Source: Sphingobacteriaceae bacterium (GTDB lineage: Bacteria > Bacteroidota > Bacteroidia > B-17B0 > Aurantibacillaceae). From it: DNA of 64,000 nt. Positions 53,720 through 61,500 of the stretch are shown here, one piece after another. A model generated the notes under the pieces. It did not search any database and was not told the DNA's origin. It saw only the letters and a list, made by a program, of their open reading frames with translations. The stretch spans positions 3,348,001-3,412,000 of the forward strand of contig NVQB01000001.1 of NCBI GenBank assembly GCA_002319075.1, in the 5' to 3' direction. Position 1 is the stretch's first letter. Each line of letters begins with the position of its first letter. The position numbers and the translations under genes were made by a program.

Positions 53720-54712
53720 TTATTTCTTTTTTATTTTCCAAAGCGATCCATTTTTCGTAGTGAGTTTTTCCAATACTCCACTTTTTGTGAGCTCATCCAA
53801 CTTTTTTTCGGCCTCTGGTCTGGGTGTTTCTGTGAGTTCAGCAAATTCTTTTGCAGTTAATGTACTATAGTTTAAGAACACAGATTTCCAGTTTTTGTCA
53901 TAGTTATATTTTAAAGGGGATAGCGACAATTTTTTAATAGCATCCTCGTAAGACGCGTAGGGTTTAGATCCGTAAACAACTTCTGTTTTTCCAACTGTAT
54001 CGCTAAAAAACATTGTTGGAAATCCTCGCACGCCTAGTTCTTTCGCTACTTTTAAATCTTCATTAAAAAGTTCTCTTGCTTTTCCTTCATAGTCCTTGTG
54101 TAATTTTGCGGGATCTAATCCTGCATGTTTTGCAGCGAGTTCTATATGTTCCCATTTGCAGATATTCTTTTTTTGCAGAAAAACCATCTCCCTGATTTCG
54201 CGAAGAAACAAGACAGCCTTTTGTTCATCCTGCATTTGTGCAGCTTTAAAAGCAATAGATGGAGGGTATGACGAGGGCAGTGGGTCTTCCAGCCAGATGT
54301 CGCCATCAATCGGCATATCGTAATAAGCACTTACTTCGTCCCAATGATGCGCTACATCAGAAGGTTTACTGATGCCGCCACTGTTGTAATTCCAATCGGG
54401 AAGCAAGCCGCCCATTCTATAGTCAATTTCAATCAAACTACCATATTCTAACTTTAGTTTTCTGAGCTGCGGCTCAATACCCCAACAAGAAGAACAAATT
54501 GGATCGGTATAGTAAATTACTTTTATTTGTTTTTTTGAAGCACTTGTAGATATAGTTTCAGTGCTTTCAGAGCGGGTTTCCGGAATTTCACAGAAGCCAC
54601 TTTCAGGATTGCATAATAGAGGATTGGTCGTTTCCACTTTCTTTTTCGGTTGAGTCTGACAATTAGAATTGCCAAATGTTATTAATAGTAAAATTAGATA
54701 AGGCCACTTCAT
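53720..54712 (-). CDS. DsbA/FrnE-like thiol-disulfide lipoprotein with C-terminal winged-helix-like tail
   Basis: 330 residues. Lipoprotein signal LLLITFGNSNCQTQ. The thioredoxin-fold motif is CSSC in YYTDPICSSCWGIEPQLRKL near residue 75; the insert RMGGLLPDWNY, the LKVAKELGVRGFPTMFF segment with its cis-Pro, and KAAQMQDEQKAVLFLREIREMVFLQ match FrnE-type DsbA proteins. The last 55 residues (LTAKEFAELTETPRPEAEKKLDELTKSGVLEKL) look like a small winged helix. It is divergent from an HxlR regulator 83 bp away, consistent with control by thiol stress. Confidence 0.82.
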   Translation of the reverse strand: MKWPYLILLLITFGNSNCQTQPKKKVETTNPLLCNPESGFCEIPETRSESTETISTSASKKQIKVIYYTDPICSSCWGIEPQLRKLKLEYGSLIEIDYRMGGLLPDWNYNSGGISKPSDVAHHWDEVSAYYDMPIDGDIWLEDPLPSSYPPSIAFKAAQMQDEQKAVLFLREIREMVFLQKKNICKWEHIELAAKHAGLDPAKLHKDYEGKARELFNEDLKVAKELGVRGFPTMFFSDTVGKTEVVYGSKPYASYEDAIKKLSLSPLKYNYDKNWKSVFLNYSTLTAKEFAELTETPRPEAEKKLDELTKSGVLEKLTTKNGSLWKIKKK

Positions 54713-54795
54713 ATTTCGGGATGTCTTGCACTATTTGTTTTATCTTTGTGTAAAGTTCTGAATAAATAAAGCGTCACGCAATAAGTCAGGTTTTA

Positions 54796-55107
54796 ATGAC
54801 TACTAAAAAAAATATAGAAAGCACAGAGGCTTGTCCGGCGCAAGCACTTTTGAAACAATTATCTGGAAAATGGAAGCCTGAAATTTTTCGCTATGCTGTG
54901 GATAGTCCATTGCGTTTTAGCAGTCTGCTCCGTCAAATAGAAGGTGCGAATAAACAAAGCTTGTCGGTTGCCTTAAAAGAGCTGGAAGAAATTGGTCTAT
55001 TGCAAAAAGTGATTGTAAAAGAAAAACCTTTGCACATAGAATATTATCTTACTGAGCACGGCAAGTCTTTAATACCCATCTTCAGGCAATTGGAAAGTTT
55101 GGGATAA
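54796..55107 (+). CDS. HxlR-family winged-helix regulator
   Basis: 103 residues. The family pattern is complete: EACPAQALLKQLSGKWKPEIFRYAVDSPLRFSSLLRQIEGANKQSLSVALKELEEIGLLQKV, then IEYYLTEHGKSLIPIF. The N-terminal Cys-Pro is placed as in redox-sensing HxlR proteins. It is divergent from the DsbA-like lipoprotein gene and may control it. TATCTTTG at 54741-54748, a TAnnTTTG box, lies about 50 bp before the start. Confidence 0.92.
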   Translation: MTTKKNIESTEACPAQALLKQLSGKWKPEIFRYAVDSPLRFSSLLRQIEGANKQSLSVALKELEEIGLLQKVIVKEKPLHIEYYLTEHGKSLIPIFRQLESLG

Positions 55108-55290
55108 GGTTTATTGGAATAAATTTGCAAGCACTACTTTACGGTTGTTCTTATAGGTAATTAGAAGGTCCGGTAAAATCTTCAAACAATAAATTGGCTT
55201 CTCTGCCATTTGAGCAATAAACCTTACTAAATAGAGTTCAGTTGCTTTTGTAATCGACCTGCCGCATACAGGTTATTTCTGAACGTGCTT

Positions 55291-56199
55291 TCAAATTGGA
55301 AGAAACGTAAAGGTTCTCACTTTTTCTTCGTATTTACATTTCAAAGCCCTAACTAATTCAAACGGGTCTGCCACAAAACAGGTAACCGTTACATGAGTGC
55401 CATTGTTAAGAATAAACCAGGCGTACGAATAATTATGAACGGTCGAATACAAACTATGTTTGCCTGTTGTTACTTGACACCTAAAAATGTCGTCGCGATT
55501 AAATTTTATTTGTGTGGAACCTTTTGTGTAAGTCAACTCATTATGAATTCTATCAATTTTAACTTTGGCTGAATAATTTTTCAAAAGATAGGTAAGATGA
55601 ATCAGAGTTGGTGCCAGGAAGACAAAAATGAAAACAACATTACCGATCATGGGCAGCTTGTTTTCATTTACATAAGATAGTCTCAAATAAAGGAGCCCTA
55701 AGACCAACCATAAAAAAGATCTGGGACTGATAAAGTGCCAATGATTTGGTTTAAAATTAAATTCAACAAACTCGGTTGATTGTTCTGTTTTTTCTTCAGC
55801 AATTTGAGTAGGGGTTGTTTCAATGTCCTCAAGTTTTAAATAGGATTCGAGAGTGCTGTCAAAAAAAAGTCCGATTATTTCTTCTGTCGAGAAGTTGTTT
55901 TTTTCAAAGTCATTTGAAACGTAGAAGTCAGAAAACTTACCAGATAAAAAATTCGAGTACCTGATGTTAAAGCCGTTTATGTTAATGGCTTCAATAACTA
56001 ATTGCCTTTGATCGTCTGCCGAAAAAATAATTTTCGGAATTGTCGGAATATCTGCACTTCTTTTGAAGTCGTCAAGCTCTTTATCCCATGGAAATAATTG
56101 AAATTCTTCAACTGCCTTTTCTTTATCTGTGGAGCCTTTTTGTAGAAATTCGTCTGAGTAATGTTTAGTTAGTTGTATTTTCCAGGTATATGCCGGCAT
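55291..56199 (-). CDS. Membrane protein of unknown function (cassette-like gene 1)
   Basis: 302 residues from MPAYTWKIQLTKHYSDEF; a longer frame would run into the repeat upstream. An acidic soluble N-terminal half of about 160 residues is followed by two membrane helices (FLWLVLGLLYLRLSYV and GNVVFIFVFLAPTLIHLTYLL) and a PH-like sheet domain (KVKIDRIHNELTYTKGSTQIKFN, FILNNGTHVTVTCF). No named family recognised. The gene lies 52 bp after the end of the palindromic repeat at 56251-56410, the same layout as the other minus-strand genes up to 61.8 kb. The 183 bp downstream hold no second clear repeat. Confidence 0.55.
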   Translation of the reverse strand: MPAYTWKIQLTKHYSDEFLQKGSTDKEKAVEEFQLFPWDKELDDFKRSADIPTIPKIIFSADDQRQLVIEAININGFNIRYSNFLSGKFSDFYVSNDFEKNNFSTEEIIGLFFDSTLESYLKLEDIETTPTQIAEEKTEQSTEFVEFNFKPNHWHFISPRSFLWLVLGLLYLRLSYVNENKLPMIGNVVFIFVFLAPTLIHLTYLLKNYSAKVKIDRIHNELTYTKGSTQIKFNRDDIFRCQVTTGKHSLYSTVHNYSYAWFILNNGTHVTVTCFVADPFELVRALKCKYEEKVRTFTFLPI

Positions 56200-56250
56200 A
56201 TATTTTATTTTCAGTGTACTTTTTTGTTTGAAGGAATTGTGCGTTGTATG

Positions 56251-56410
56251 GGTTATAACGTTTGGCAACTATTTGATTTTTTTTGCCAGCTCAATTTAAG
56301 TATTTGATCGTTAAGCTCAAAATAGCGCTGAGGTTATGCTGGCTCTCGCAGGCGCCTGGCAACTGCGGCACGTGCCCGCTTTCAAACCTATGTTCCTATT
56401 CTGTTATCGC
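56251..56410. repeat. Cassette-boundary repeat E (attC-like)
   Basis: A non-coding, dyad-rich stretch of about 160 bp between two minus-strand genes. On the coding strand it opens GCGATAACAG, overlapping the YdeI stop codon (the TAA lies inside CGATAAC), and closes CCAAACGTTATAACCC. Inner arms include GCCAGC/GCTGGC and GGCGCC. The ends resemble those of the repeats at 58752, 59527 and 61283. Confidence 0.5.
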
Positions 56411-56985
56411 AAGTGCTTTGGTTTAAGATTTTGCCCCGCACTTTTTACAACTTCGTCAATGCGTTTTTGTCTTGTCTCCTGTCGTTTAGCAAAGATAATC
56501 CAACCTAACAGGAGTTTTCTTGCCGATTTACTCAAACTTAGGAAATAGTCTTTGGAACCCTTGTGACTATTGAACGCTTTTTCTAAATCGTTGGGTAGTA
56601 TGAGTTCTTCTATTTCGTCTAAAATTGTCCAGTATCCGTTTTGCTTTGCAATCTCAATACTTTCGTGGCCCGCTTTTGTCATTCGGCCGTTTTCAATGAG
56701 TTGCAGAGTTTTTTCTTTGTTGATTTTAGACCAGTTGCTTTTAGGTTTGCGTTTGCTAAAATACTGCATAAACGAAGAATCATCGATCGTTTTTTTTGTG
56801 CTGTCGATCCAACCGAAGCAAAGTGCTTCATCAACAGCCTCACTCCAACTTAATGAAGGAATTTTAGATTTACGTGTGTAATAGATAAGCCAAACAGATT
56901 GTTTGGACTGATGGTTTTTTTTCAACCATTGTCTCCAATCTGCCTGGCTTGTTGGACAAAAGGTTTCTACTTCTTTGTTAAACAT
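56404..56985 (-). CDS. YdeI/OmpD-associated family protein (long form)
   Basis: 193 residues. The same core as the gene at 45806: WRQWLKKNHQSKQSVWLIYYTRKS, VDEALCFGWIDSTKKTIDDSSFMQYFSKRKPKSNWSKINKEKTLQLIENGRM. A further C-terminal part (LPNDLEKAFNSHKGSKDYFLSLSKSARKLLLGWIIFAKRQETRQKRIDEVV) completes the long form. Function unknown. Its start overlaps the epoxide hydrolase gene by 8 bp, so the two are coupled; both follow the palindromic operator at 57989. Confidence 0.9.
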   Translation of the reverse strand: MFNKEVETFCPTSQADWRQWLKKNHQSKQSVWLIYYTRKSKIPSLSWSEAVDEALCFGWIDSTKKTIDDSSFMQYFSKRKPKSNWSKINKEKTLQLIENGRMTKAGHESIEIAKQNGYWTILDEIEELILPNDLEKAFNSHKGSKDYFLSLSKSARKLLLGWIIFAKRQETRQKRIDEVVKSAGQNLKPKHLR

Positions 56986-57940
56986 TAGGTTGTTCTAACC
57001 ATTTTATTATTGATTGGGTAGTTTCCTCTGGCTTTTCCTGTTGAATCCAATGACCACAATCCAAACGAACAATATCCAGATTAAGAGCAACATTTTTTAG
57101 GTTTTCAGACTCTGGAATCGCGTCACGTTTACCATAAATCATAAGAGTGGGTTGATGAATGATTGGGGTTATTCCTGCCATGAAGTGCCAGTTTCTATCC
57201 AGGTTTCTATACCAATTTATACTTCCTGTAAACCCCGATGATTTGAAAGCTGAAATAAATACAGACAGTTCATTGTCTTCCATTAAAGGTTCCCCAAGTG
57301 GTTTTTCTGCTTTTGCAAGATTTATCATTAACATTCCGGGCGCTGGTGGCGTGGGAGGTAAATTTTTGCGGAATATATTACGGAGGAACTGTGATGTGTT
57401 TTCATCCATTATAGCATCTGCTACTCCGAACTGTCTATTGAAGTGAACAAAGTAGAAGTCTTCTCCAAATAGTGCTTCCATCAATTCTATCCATGGTTTT
57501 TCGCCACGCTCTTGATAAGGCAAAGCCAGGTTTATTATTTTTTTTACCCGTTCAGGATGCAATAGTGCAAGACTCCAAACAATGTTTGCACCCCAGTCGT
57601 GACCAACAAAGGTGGCATCCTTGTAACCAAAATGGTCGAGCAGTGCAATAAGGTCACCAGTCAAATGTTCAATGTCATATTCCGTTATTTCGGTAGGGCG
57701 TGAAGAGTTGCCATAGCCACGTTGATTTGGAATAATAACATGGTAGCCAGCCGCTGCAAGAGCGTGTACCTGATAACGCCATGAAAATGCATGCTCTGGA
57801 AATCCATGACAGAGAAAAATAGGGTTCCCTGAATTTTGTTGACCAGCTTCGAATACTTCCAGAACTACACCGTTCACTGAAATCATAGTAGGTTTTGGAA
57901 ACTCGAGTAGATTAAATCTTGTGTTAATTACGTTTGTCAT
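56978..57940 (-). CDS. Alpha/beta hydrolase, epoxide-hydrolase type
   Basis: 320 residues. It has the oxyanion motif HGFPEHAFSWRYQ, the GYGNSSRP loop, the nucleophile Asp near 115 in VGHDWGANIVWSLAL, and the end LDCGHWIQQEKPEET with the catalytic His. An Asp nucleophile with HGFPE and GYG-x-S marks soluble epoxide hydrolases or haloalkane dehalogenases; the cap region with Tyr residues fits the former better. It opens a two-gene operon with a YdeI-like gene behind it, and a YafY-type regulator lies 78 bp upstream on the same strand. Confidence 0.9.
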   Translation of the reverse strand: MTNVINTRFNLLEFPKPTMISVNGVVLEVFEAGQQNSGNPIFLCHGFPEHAFSWRYQVHALAAAGYHVIIPNQRGYGNSSRPTEITEYDIEHLTGDLIALLDHFGYKDATFVGHDWGANIVWSLALLHPERVKKIINLALPYQERGEKPWIELMEALFGEDFYFVHFNRQFGVADAIMDENTSQFLRNIFRKNLPPTPPAPGMLMINLAKAEKPLGEPLMEDNELSVFISAFKSSGFTGSINWYRNLDRNWHFMAGITPIIHQPTLMIYGKRDAIPESENLKNVALNLDIVRLDCGHWIQQEKPEETTQSIIKWLEQPNV

Positions 57941-57988
57941 TTTTTTTCTTTTAAAGATTATTAATGATGCAAACTTATATCTGACAAG

Positions 57989-58010
57989 TGACAGCCTTAT
58001 GTCAGGGGTG
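57989..58010. promoter_or_regulatory. Palindromic operator upstream of epoxide hydrolase-YdeI operon
   Basis: TGACA-GCCTTA-TGTCA followed by GGGGTG on the plus strand, 49 bp upstream of the hydrolase start. A further TGACA lies at 57982-57986. The site matches the one at 46682 at both arms, the TA before the second arm and the GGGGTG extension. It lies just 3' of the YafY-type gene. Confidence 0.65.
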
Positions 58011-58018
58011 AAAATAAA

Positions 58019-58708
58019 TTAATGATGGGTATCAAAATATTCTTGCAGGGTCATTTTGTGGAGTTCAAATTTGTCAGGAAGTATTTCTAATTTTTTAATT
58101 CTGTCTAAACGAAAAAAACGAAATCCTCCTCTTAGCCTGCAATAAGCTACCAGCAACCAATTTTCGGTGCTTAGCAACGCAAAAGGTTCAATGTATCGGG
58201 TGGTGGTTTTATTTTGTTCGTTGGTATATTTAATTTTTGTAAGCCGAAAATTCGTCATTGAAAATTGTAAGTCAGATAAATGACTACTGTTTCGTTCGCG
58301 ATTGTTATTTTGATCAAATCGCACCCTTTCTGAAATTAAGTTCGCTTTGTCTTGTATGTTGTATTTTAAGACCGCTTTTACTTTTTCGATGGCTTCGGTG
58401 TAATCTTTAATGAATGAAGAGTCTTTGTTTTGTAGCACCAATTGTTCTGCGGTAATTAACGCATTTGTTTGTGCTTCTGTGAACATTACAGGCGGAACTC
58501 TGTAACCCTCCATTAAGGAATAGCCTTTTCCTTCTTCTGTGATTATTGGAACACCTGCTTGTTCTAAAGCTCTTATGTCCCGGTAAATTGTTCTGATGCT
58601 TACTTGGAATTTTTCCGCAAGGATTGTTGCTGTGGAAAGGCGTTTTGTTTGCAATTGCGTTAAAATTGCCGTCAGTCGGGAAAGTCTTTTTGTGTCGTTG
58701 TCGTTCAT
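58019..58708 (-). CDS. YafY-type transcriptional regulator (HTH-11 and WYL domains)
   Basis: 229 residues. The N-terminal HTH is KRLSRLTAILTQLQTKRLSTATILAEKFQVSIRTIYRDIRALEQAGVPIITEEGKGYSLMEGY, which is characteristic. The C-terminal WYL domain contains IKYTNEQNKTTTRYIEPFALLSTENWLLVAYCRLRGGFRFFRLDRIKKL. WYL proteins sense small ligands or oligonucleotides and mostly activate or repress neighbouring genes. It is followed on the same strand by the epoxide hydrolase operon and its operator. It starts about 40 bp after the end of repeat A, like the other genes of the array. Confidence 0.93.
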   Translation of the reverse strand: MNDNDTKRLSRLTAILTQLQTKRLSTATILAEKFQVSIRTIYRDIRALEQAGVPIITEEGKGYSLMEGYRVPPVMFTEAQTNALITAEQLVLQNKDSSFIKDYTEAIEKVKAVLKYNIQDKANLISERVRFDQNNNRERNSSHLSDLQFSMTNFRLTKIKYTNEQNKTTTRYIEPFALLSTENWLLVAYCRLRGGFRFFRLDRIKKLEILPDKFELHKMTLQEYFDTHH

Positions 58709-58751
58709 TTTTCTGTCGGACTGCTGTTATTTTTAGTGTGTCGTGGCATTA

Positions 58752-59012
58752 GGGCTAACGGTTTGCAGGCAGTAGCAGCTACTGTTTTATATGCTGTCGA
58801 TTGTTAAAACCTCCAATGCCACCGCGAAGTTAAAGTAAATTAAGCAAAAGTAAAACCAGAGCTTGTGCTGAGCTTGTCGAGGCGTCACGACGCAAAGCGC
58901 ACCAATTAAAAGTGCTTTTGTATACGGCAAATGGCCAGCGGAAATTTGAGCAAAGCTTGTGTGATGGCAAGCTGCCTCTCGTCGGCGGTGGCGCCACGTT
59001 TGCTGTTAGGTC
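58752..59012. repeat. Cassette-boundary repeat A (attC-like)
   Basis: About 260 bp, non-coding. On the coding (minus) strand it starts ACCTAACAGCAAACG, 19 bp after the stop of the gene at 59031, and ends GCAAACCGTTAGCCC. It holds an inner dyad GCAAAAGTAAAAC ... GTGCTTTTGT and short hairpins around GCGTCACGACGC and GCTTG ... CAAGC. The inner core and one end (GGTGGCGNCACGTTTGCTGTTA on the plus strand) recur in repeat D. Confidence 0.6.
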
Positions 59013-59030
59013 CAGTAGCTAAGTCACAAG

Positions 59031-59510
59031 TCAGTGCATACAGCCTACGTAAACTTTCGTTTGTTTGATGTAACTGTCGGGATAATGAACTTTAACTTTC
59101 TGTAAGGTTTGGATAAGGTCTTTGTCGTTAGGGTCTCCATTCGCGGCAACTACGATAAATAATCCCTTTGCAAAACCAGAATAGGCGTCTGAATATTCTA
59201 TGCTTAAATATACTCCGTCGTCGTAACGTCCTCGAGCAATATAACATGGAAATTCAAATCCGGCTGCCTTACACGTGTCCGCCGGAAATGTTGCGCCACT
59301 GTTCTTGTTTGCCTGAAGTTGATTGTCTTGAAAATGAATATGTGTTTTTTCTGAAGCCTTTTTTGCAATTGCATAAGCGTCGGCAATTTTCTTTGTCGAT
59401 CCGATTATTAGAAATGATTTATTCACGAATGATGCTTCTTGTTGTCCGTACATTGAAACGTTAAAAAAGAAGATTACCGCTATGAAAATAAAATATATTC
59501 TTGATGTCAT
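59031..59510 (-). CDS. Secreted protein of unknown function (cassette-like)
   Basis: 159 residues. Signal peptide MTSRIYFIFIAVIFFFNVSMYGQQ. The mature part: SFLIIGSTKKIADAYAIAKKASEKTHIHFQDNQL, then FPADTCKAAGFEFPCYIARGRYDDGVYLSIEYSDAYSGFAKGLFIVVAANG and SYIKQTKVYVGCMH. The VKVHYPDSYIKQTKVYVG end resembles the last strand of SPOR-like proteins. Three Cys probably include one disulfide. No clear family. It is bounded by repeat A downstream and repeat B 17 bp upstream. Confidence 0.55.
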   Translation of the reverse strand: MTSRIYFIFIAVIFFFNVSMYGQQEASFVNKSFLIIGSTKKIADAYAIAKKASEKTHIHFQDNQLQANKNSGATFPADTCKAAGFEFPCYIARGRYDDGVYLSIEYSDAYSGFAKGLFIVVAANGDPNDKDLIQTLQKVKVHYPDSYIKQTKVYVGCMH

Positions 59511-59526
59511 GTGTCGATTGCTATTG

Positions 59527-59648
59527 TGCCTAAGGTATGGAAAGCTGGCGTTCGTGCCGGTTTACGGTTAAGCTAAAAGTACGAATGTCCAACCAGATAC
59601 CAAAATAATAAGAAGCCCGGCATGACGCCCTTTTTTGTTAGTATCCGA
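59527..59648. repeat. Cassette-boundary repeat B (attC-like, about 120 bp)
   Basis: The shortest of the repeats and inside the usual attC size range. On the coding strand it begins ATACTAAC, directly after the stop at 59650, and ends CTTAGGCAC. Long imperfect arms GGGCGTCATGCCGGGC and CCGGCACGAACGCC flank the centre. Confidence 0.6.
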
Positions 59649-59649
59649 T

Positions 59650-59946
59650 CTAAATTATTTCAAACGATAGCCAAATAAGTGAAGTAAGTATTCCAACTAA
59701 AAAGATCAGGACAAACTGAACGGTCACAGTTTTATTAAACTCTGAGTACCGCATTGTCAGTCGCCAAGTCCACACTGTGAGGATATAGTAATAAACAATA
59801 GAAAATAGCATTATGAGTAATACAAGTCCGCCGAAATCGGTAGGTCCAGCATCGTTGTTAAATTTGTACCATTTCCAAAGTAGGAGTCCAATAACTGCTA
59901 AAAAATAGAAAATAAAAAGTCGGCCAATTATTTTAATATTTTTCAT
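59650..59946 (-). CDS. Three-helix membrane protein of unknown function (cassette-like)
   Basis: 98 residues with three hydrophobic helices: IGRLFIFYFLAVIGLLLW, FGGLVLLIMLFSIVYYYILTVW and TVTVQFVLIFLVGILTSLIWLSF. Few charged residues lie between them. No family recognised. Its start overlaps the end of the DUF2716-like gene by 14 bp, so the two genes form one cassette; repeat B follows the stop at once. Confidence 0.55.
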   Translation of the reverse strand: MKNIKIIGRLFIFYFLAVIGLLLWKWYKFNNDAGPTDFGGLVLLIMLFSIVYYYILTVWTWRLTMRYSEFNKTVTVQFVLIFLVGILTSLIWLSFEII

Positions 59947-60424
59947 TGTCTGCCTGATTGTATGCTTTAATTAGTTTGTCACCGATGATTGTTATTGTTT
60001 TTTCCCAGGGATGTCCGAACCAGATATTTTCGAAGTCAATTGTTATGAAAATATAATAGTCACCATTTGGAACAAATGAAGGAACCACAGTACTTGACTT
60101 GTCTGTCGGTAGCATTGCGTCCACTGTAATATTTCGAGGATTTACATAAAAACATTTGTGTTGCCAGTCTAGCACAATGATTTCTTCATGAGGATTTGAA
60201 ATGCTAACAAAAGAATTGATACCTTTTTTAATTAAAAAAAACCATTTTGTTTCATCATAGTTGTCGCCCCACAGGTCGGCAATGCTCAGTTTAATGTTAG
60301 GTTTGTCGGTTTTAATTGAAGGCCAGTTAGTGGGGTCGACGCTTGGATTAAAGGAAAAGTCATTATCAAATTTTTCCCAGATTTTATCGGAGTCATTTTG
60401 CGATATTGTTGTCCAGTTCGTCAT
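59933..60424 (-). CDS. DUF2716-like protein (cassette-like)
   Basis: 163 residues, no signal peptide. WEKFDNDFSFNPSVDPTNWPSIKTDKPNIKLSIADLW, then EIIVLDWQHKCFYVNPRNI, then VPNGDYYIFITIDFENIWFGHPWEKTITIIGDKLI. The LDWQH...Y, PNGDYYIF and FGHPWE motifs are those of DUF2716, a small family of unknown function seen mainly in Gram-positives, which fits horizontal spread. It lies 60 bp after the end of repeat C. Confidence 0.65.
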   Translation of the reverse strand: MTNWTTISQNDSDKIWEKFDNDFSFNPSVDPTNWPSIKTDKPNIKLSIADLWGDNYDETKWFFLIKKGINSFVSISNPHEEIIVLDWQHKCFYVNPRNITVDAMLPTDKSSTVVPSFVPNGDYYIFITIDFENIWFGHPWEKTITIIGDKLIKAYNQADNEKY

Positions 60425-60483
60425 AATGTTTTTGTTAACAGTTACCTTTTTTGTCTGAGGTGTTGTTCCGCTACTTACTGTTA

Positions 60484-60665
60484 AAGGGCTGCGAACTGGC
60501 GCCGGCGAAAATAAGATGCTTGCCGGTTTTTAAAAGCCTCCGATGTCTGAACGAATTTACAATAATGTGAGCAAAAGCAAAAACTATTTCTGGCTGCGAA
60601 GCGGGCCTTAATTTAAATTTGCTTTTGCATGTACAATCGTCCGCTGGCGCTTAGTTGCTGAAAGC
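60484..60665. repeat. Cassette-boundary repeat C
   Basis: About 180 bp. It contains the perfect 10-bp arms GCAAAAGCAA (60571-60580) and TTGCTTTTGC (60619-60628), identical to those of repeat D, and the CTGGCGCCGGCG block that in D reads CTGCCGCCGGCG. Its outer ends (CTTTAACAG, CAGCAACTAAG on the coding strand) have drifted from the attC-like pattern of the others. Confidence 0.55.
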
Positions 60666-60747
60666 AGTTCGCTGGTGGTACACAGTTACCTGTTGCTTGA
60701 GTGTCGCAATCAAAGCGGTTTTTAATTGCATCTATTTAATTTTGCAT

Positions 60748-61224
60748 CTATTTAATTTTGCTGCTTGTCAACTGTAACTGTTTGTAGTCGGGAATTATTT
60801 CAGGATCTCTGTAGCTTTCAATGAAGTCGTCAAGTGATTCAAGGTCCTGCTTATTAAGTGGTTTATTGCAATAGTCAAAAATACCTATGGTCATTGCCGC
60901 ACCGATATGAGAGGGACAAGTGTCTATATAAAGACCTATTACGTCCCTGAGTATTACCTCAATGTTATTGGGAAGAGAATAGCTGTTAATGATGTGTGTA
61001 GCCGCATTGATCGCACTTTGTTTCCAAAGTTTTAAAATGTCAAACTCAACAAAATTTGGATACGCTTCCTTGAACGTCGCCCACTCACAGGCGTCTGTAA
61101 CAGTTGATTCAGTATTTGTCTGAACGATTTGAATAGTCACAGCTCCGTACCTGCCTCTACCATTGAGCGTTTTAGCATACTTATATGTCAAAGGTCCATG
61201 GTCAAAGGCAGTTTTGTTTGTCAT
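60748..61224 (-). CDS. Protein of unknown function (cassette-like)
   Basis: 158 residues from MTNKTAFDHGPLTYKY; a 32-codon extension upstream runs into repeat D and is left out. Soluble, no signal peptide. TVTDACEWATFKEAYPNFVEFDILKLWKQSAINAATHIINSYSLPNNIEVILRDVIGLYIDTCPSHIGAAMTIGIFDYC suggests a mostly helical protein with a conserved-looking DTCPSHIG loop. No family recognised. The stop region is tandemly repeated (a 16-bp unit at 60728-60759), so a vestige of the last codons lies behind the gene. Confidence 0.55.
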   Translation of the reverse strand: MTNKTAFDHGPLTYKYAKTLNGRGRYGAVTIQIVQTNTESTVTDACEWATFKEAYPNFVEFDILKLWKQSAINAATHIINSYSLPNNIEVILRDVIGLYIDTCPSHIGAAMTIGIFDYCNKPLNKQDLESLDDFIESYRDPEIIPDYKQLQLTSSKIK

Positions 61225-61282
61225 AGCAAAATGTTTTTTGTCTACTGAGGTTTCGGCTCGGAGAAGTCTGTACCAACAGTCA

Positions 61283-61481
61283 CTGCTAACGAAGGCGAGC
61301 TGCCGCCGGCGAAAAAACAAATTTCGACGATGTTAATCCCGATAGCTATCGGGAGTGAAGTTAAAATAAATTACGCAAAAGCAAAACTGTGTCACGCCGC
61401 AACGCGGCACCAAACTAAAATTGCTTTTGCATACGCGATGCTGTCTCTCCTCCGCGGTGGCGACACGTTTGCTGTTATGCG
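61283..61481. repeat. Cassette-boundary repeat D (attC-like) with 18-bp palindrome
   Basis: About 200 bp. On the coding strand it begins GCATAACAGCAAACG, 20 bp after the stop at 61501, and ends CTTCGTTAGCAG. Inside are arms GCAAAAGCAA (61375-61384) and TTGCTTTTGC (61421-61430), the hairpin GCCGC-AAC-GCGGC (61396-61408), and the perfect palindrome TCCCGATAGCTATCGGGA (61337-61354). Confidence 0.62.
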
Positions 61482-61500
61482 GACGTGTTTTTTTGTCCGT

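Noticed and set aside
55108-55290. A further attC-like repeat downstream of the gene at 55291
   Set aside because: ACCTG-N7-CAGGT and an AATAACC word are present, but no long arms and no matching far end. The array boundary on this side stays open.
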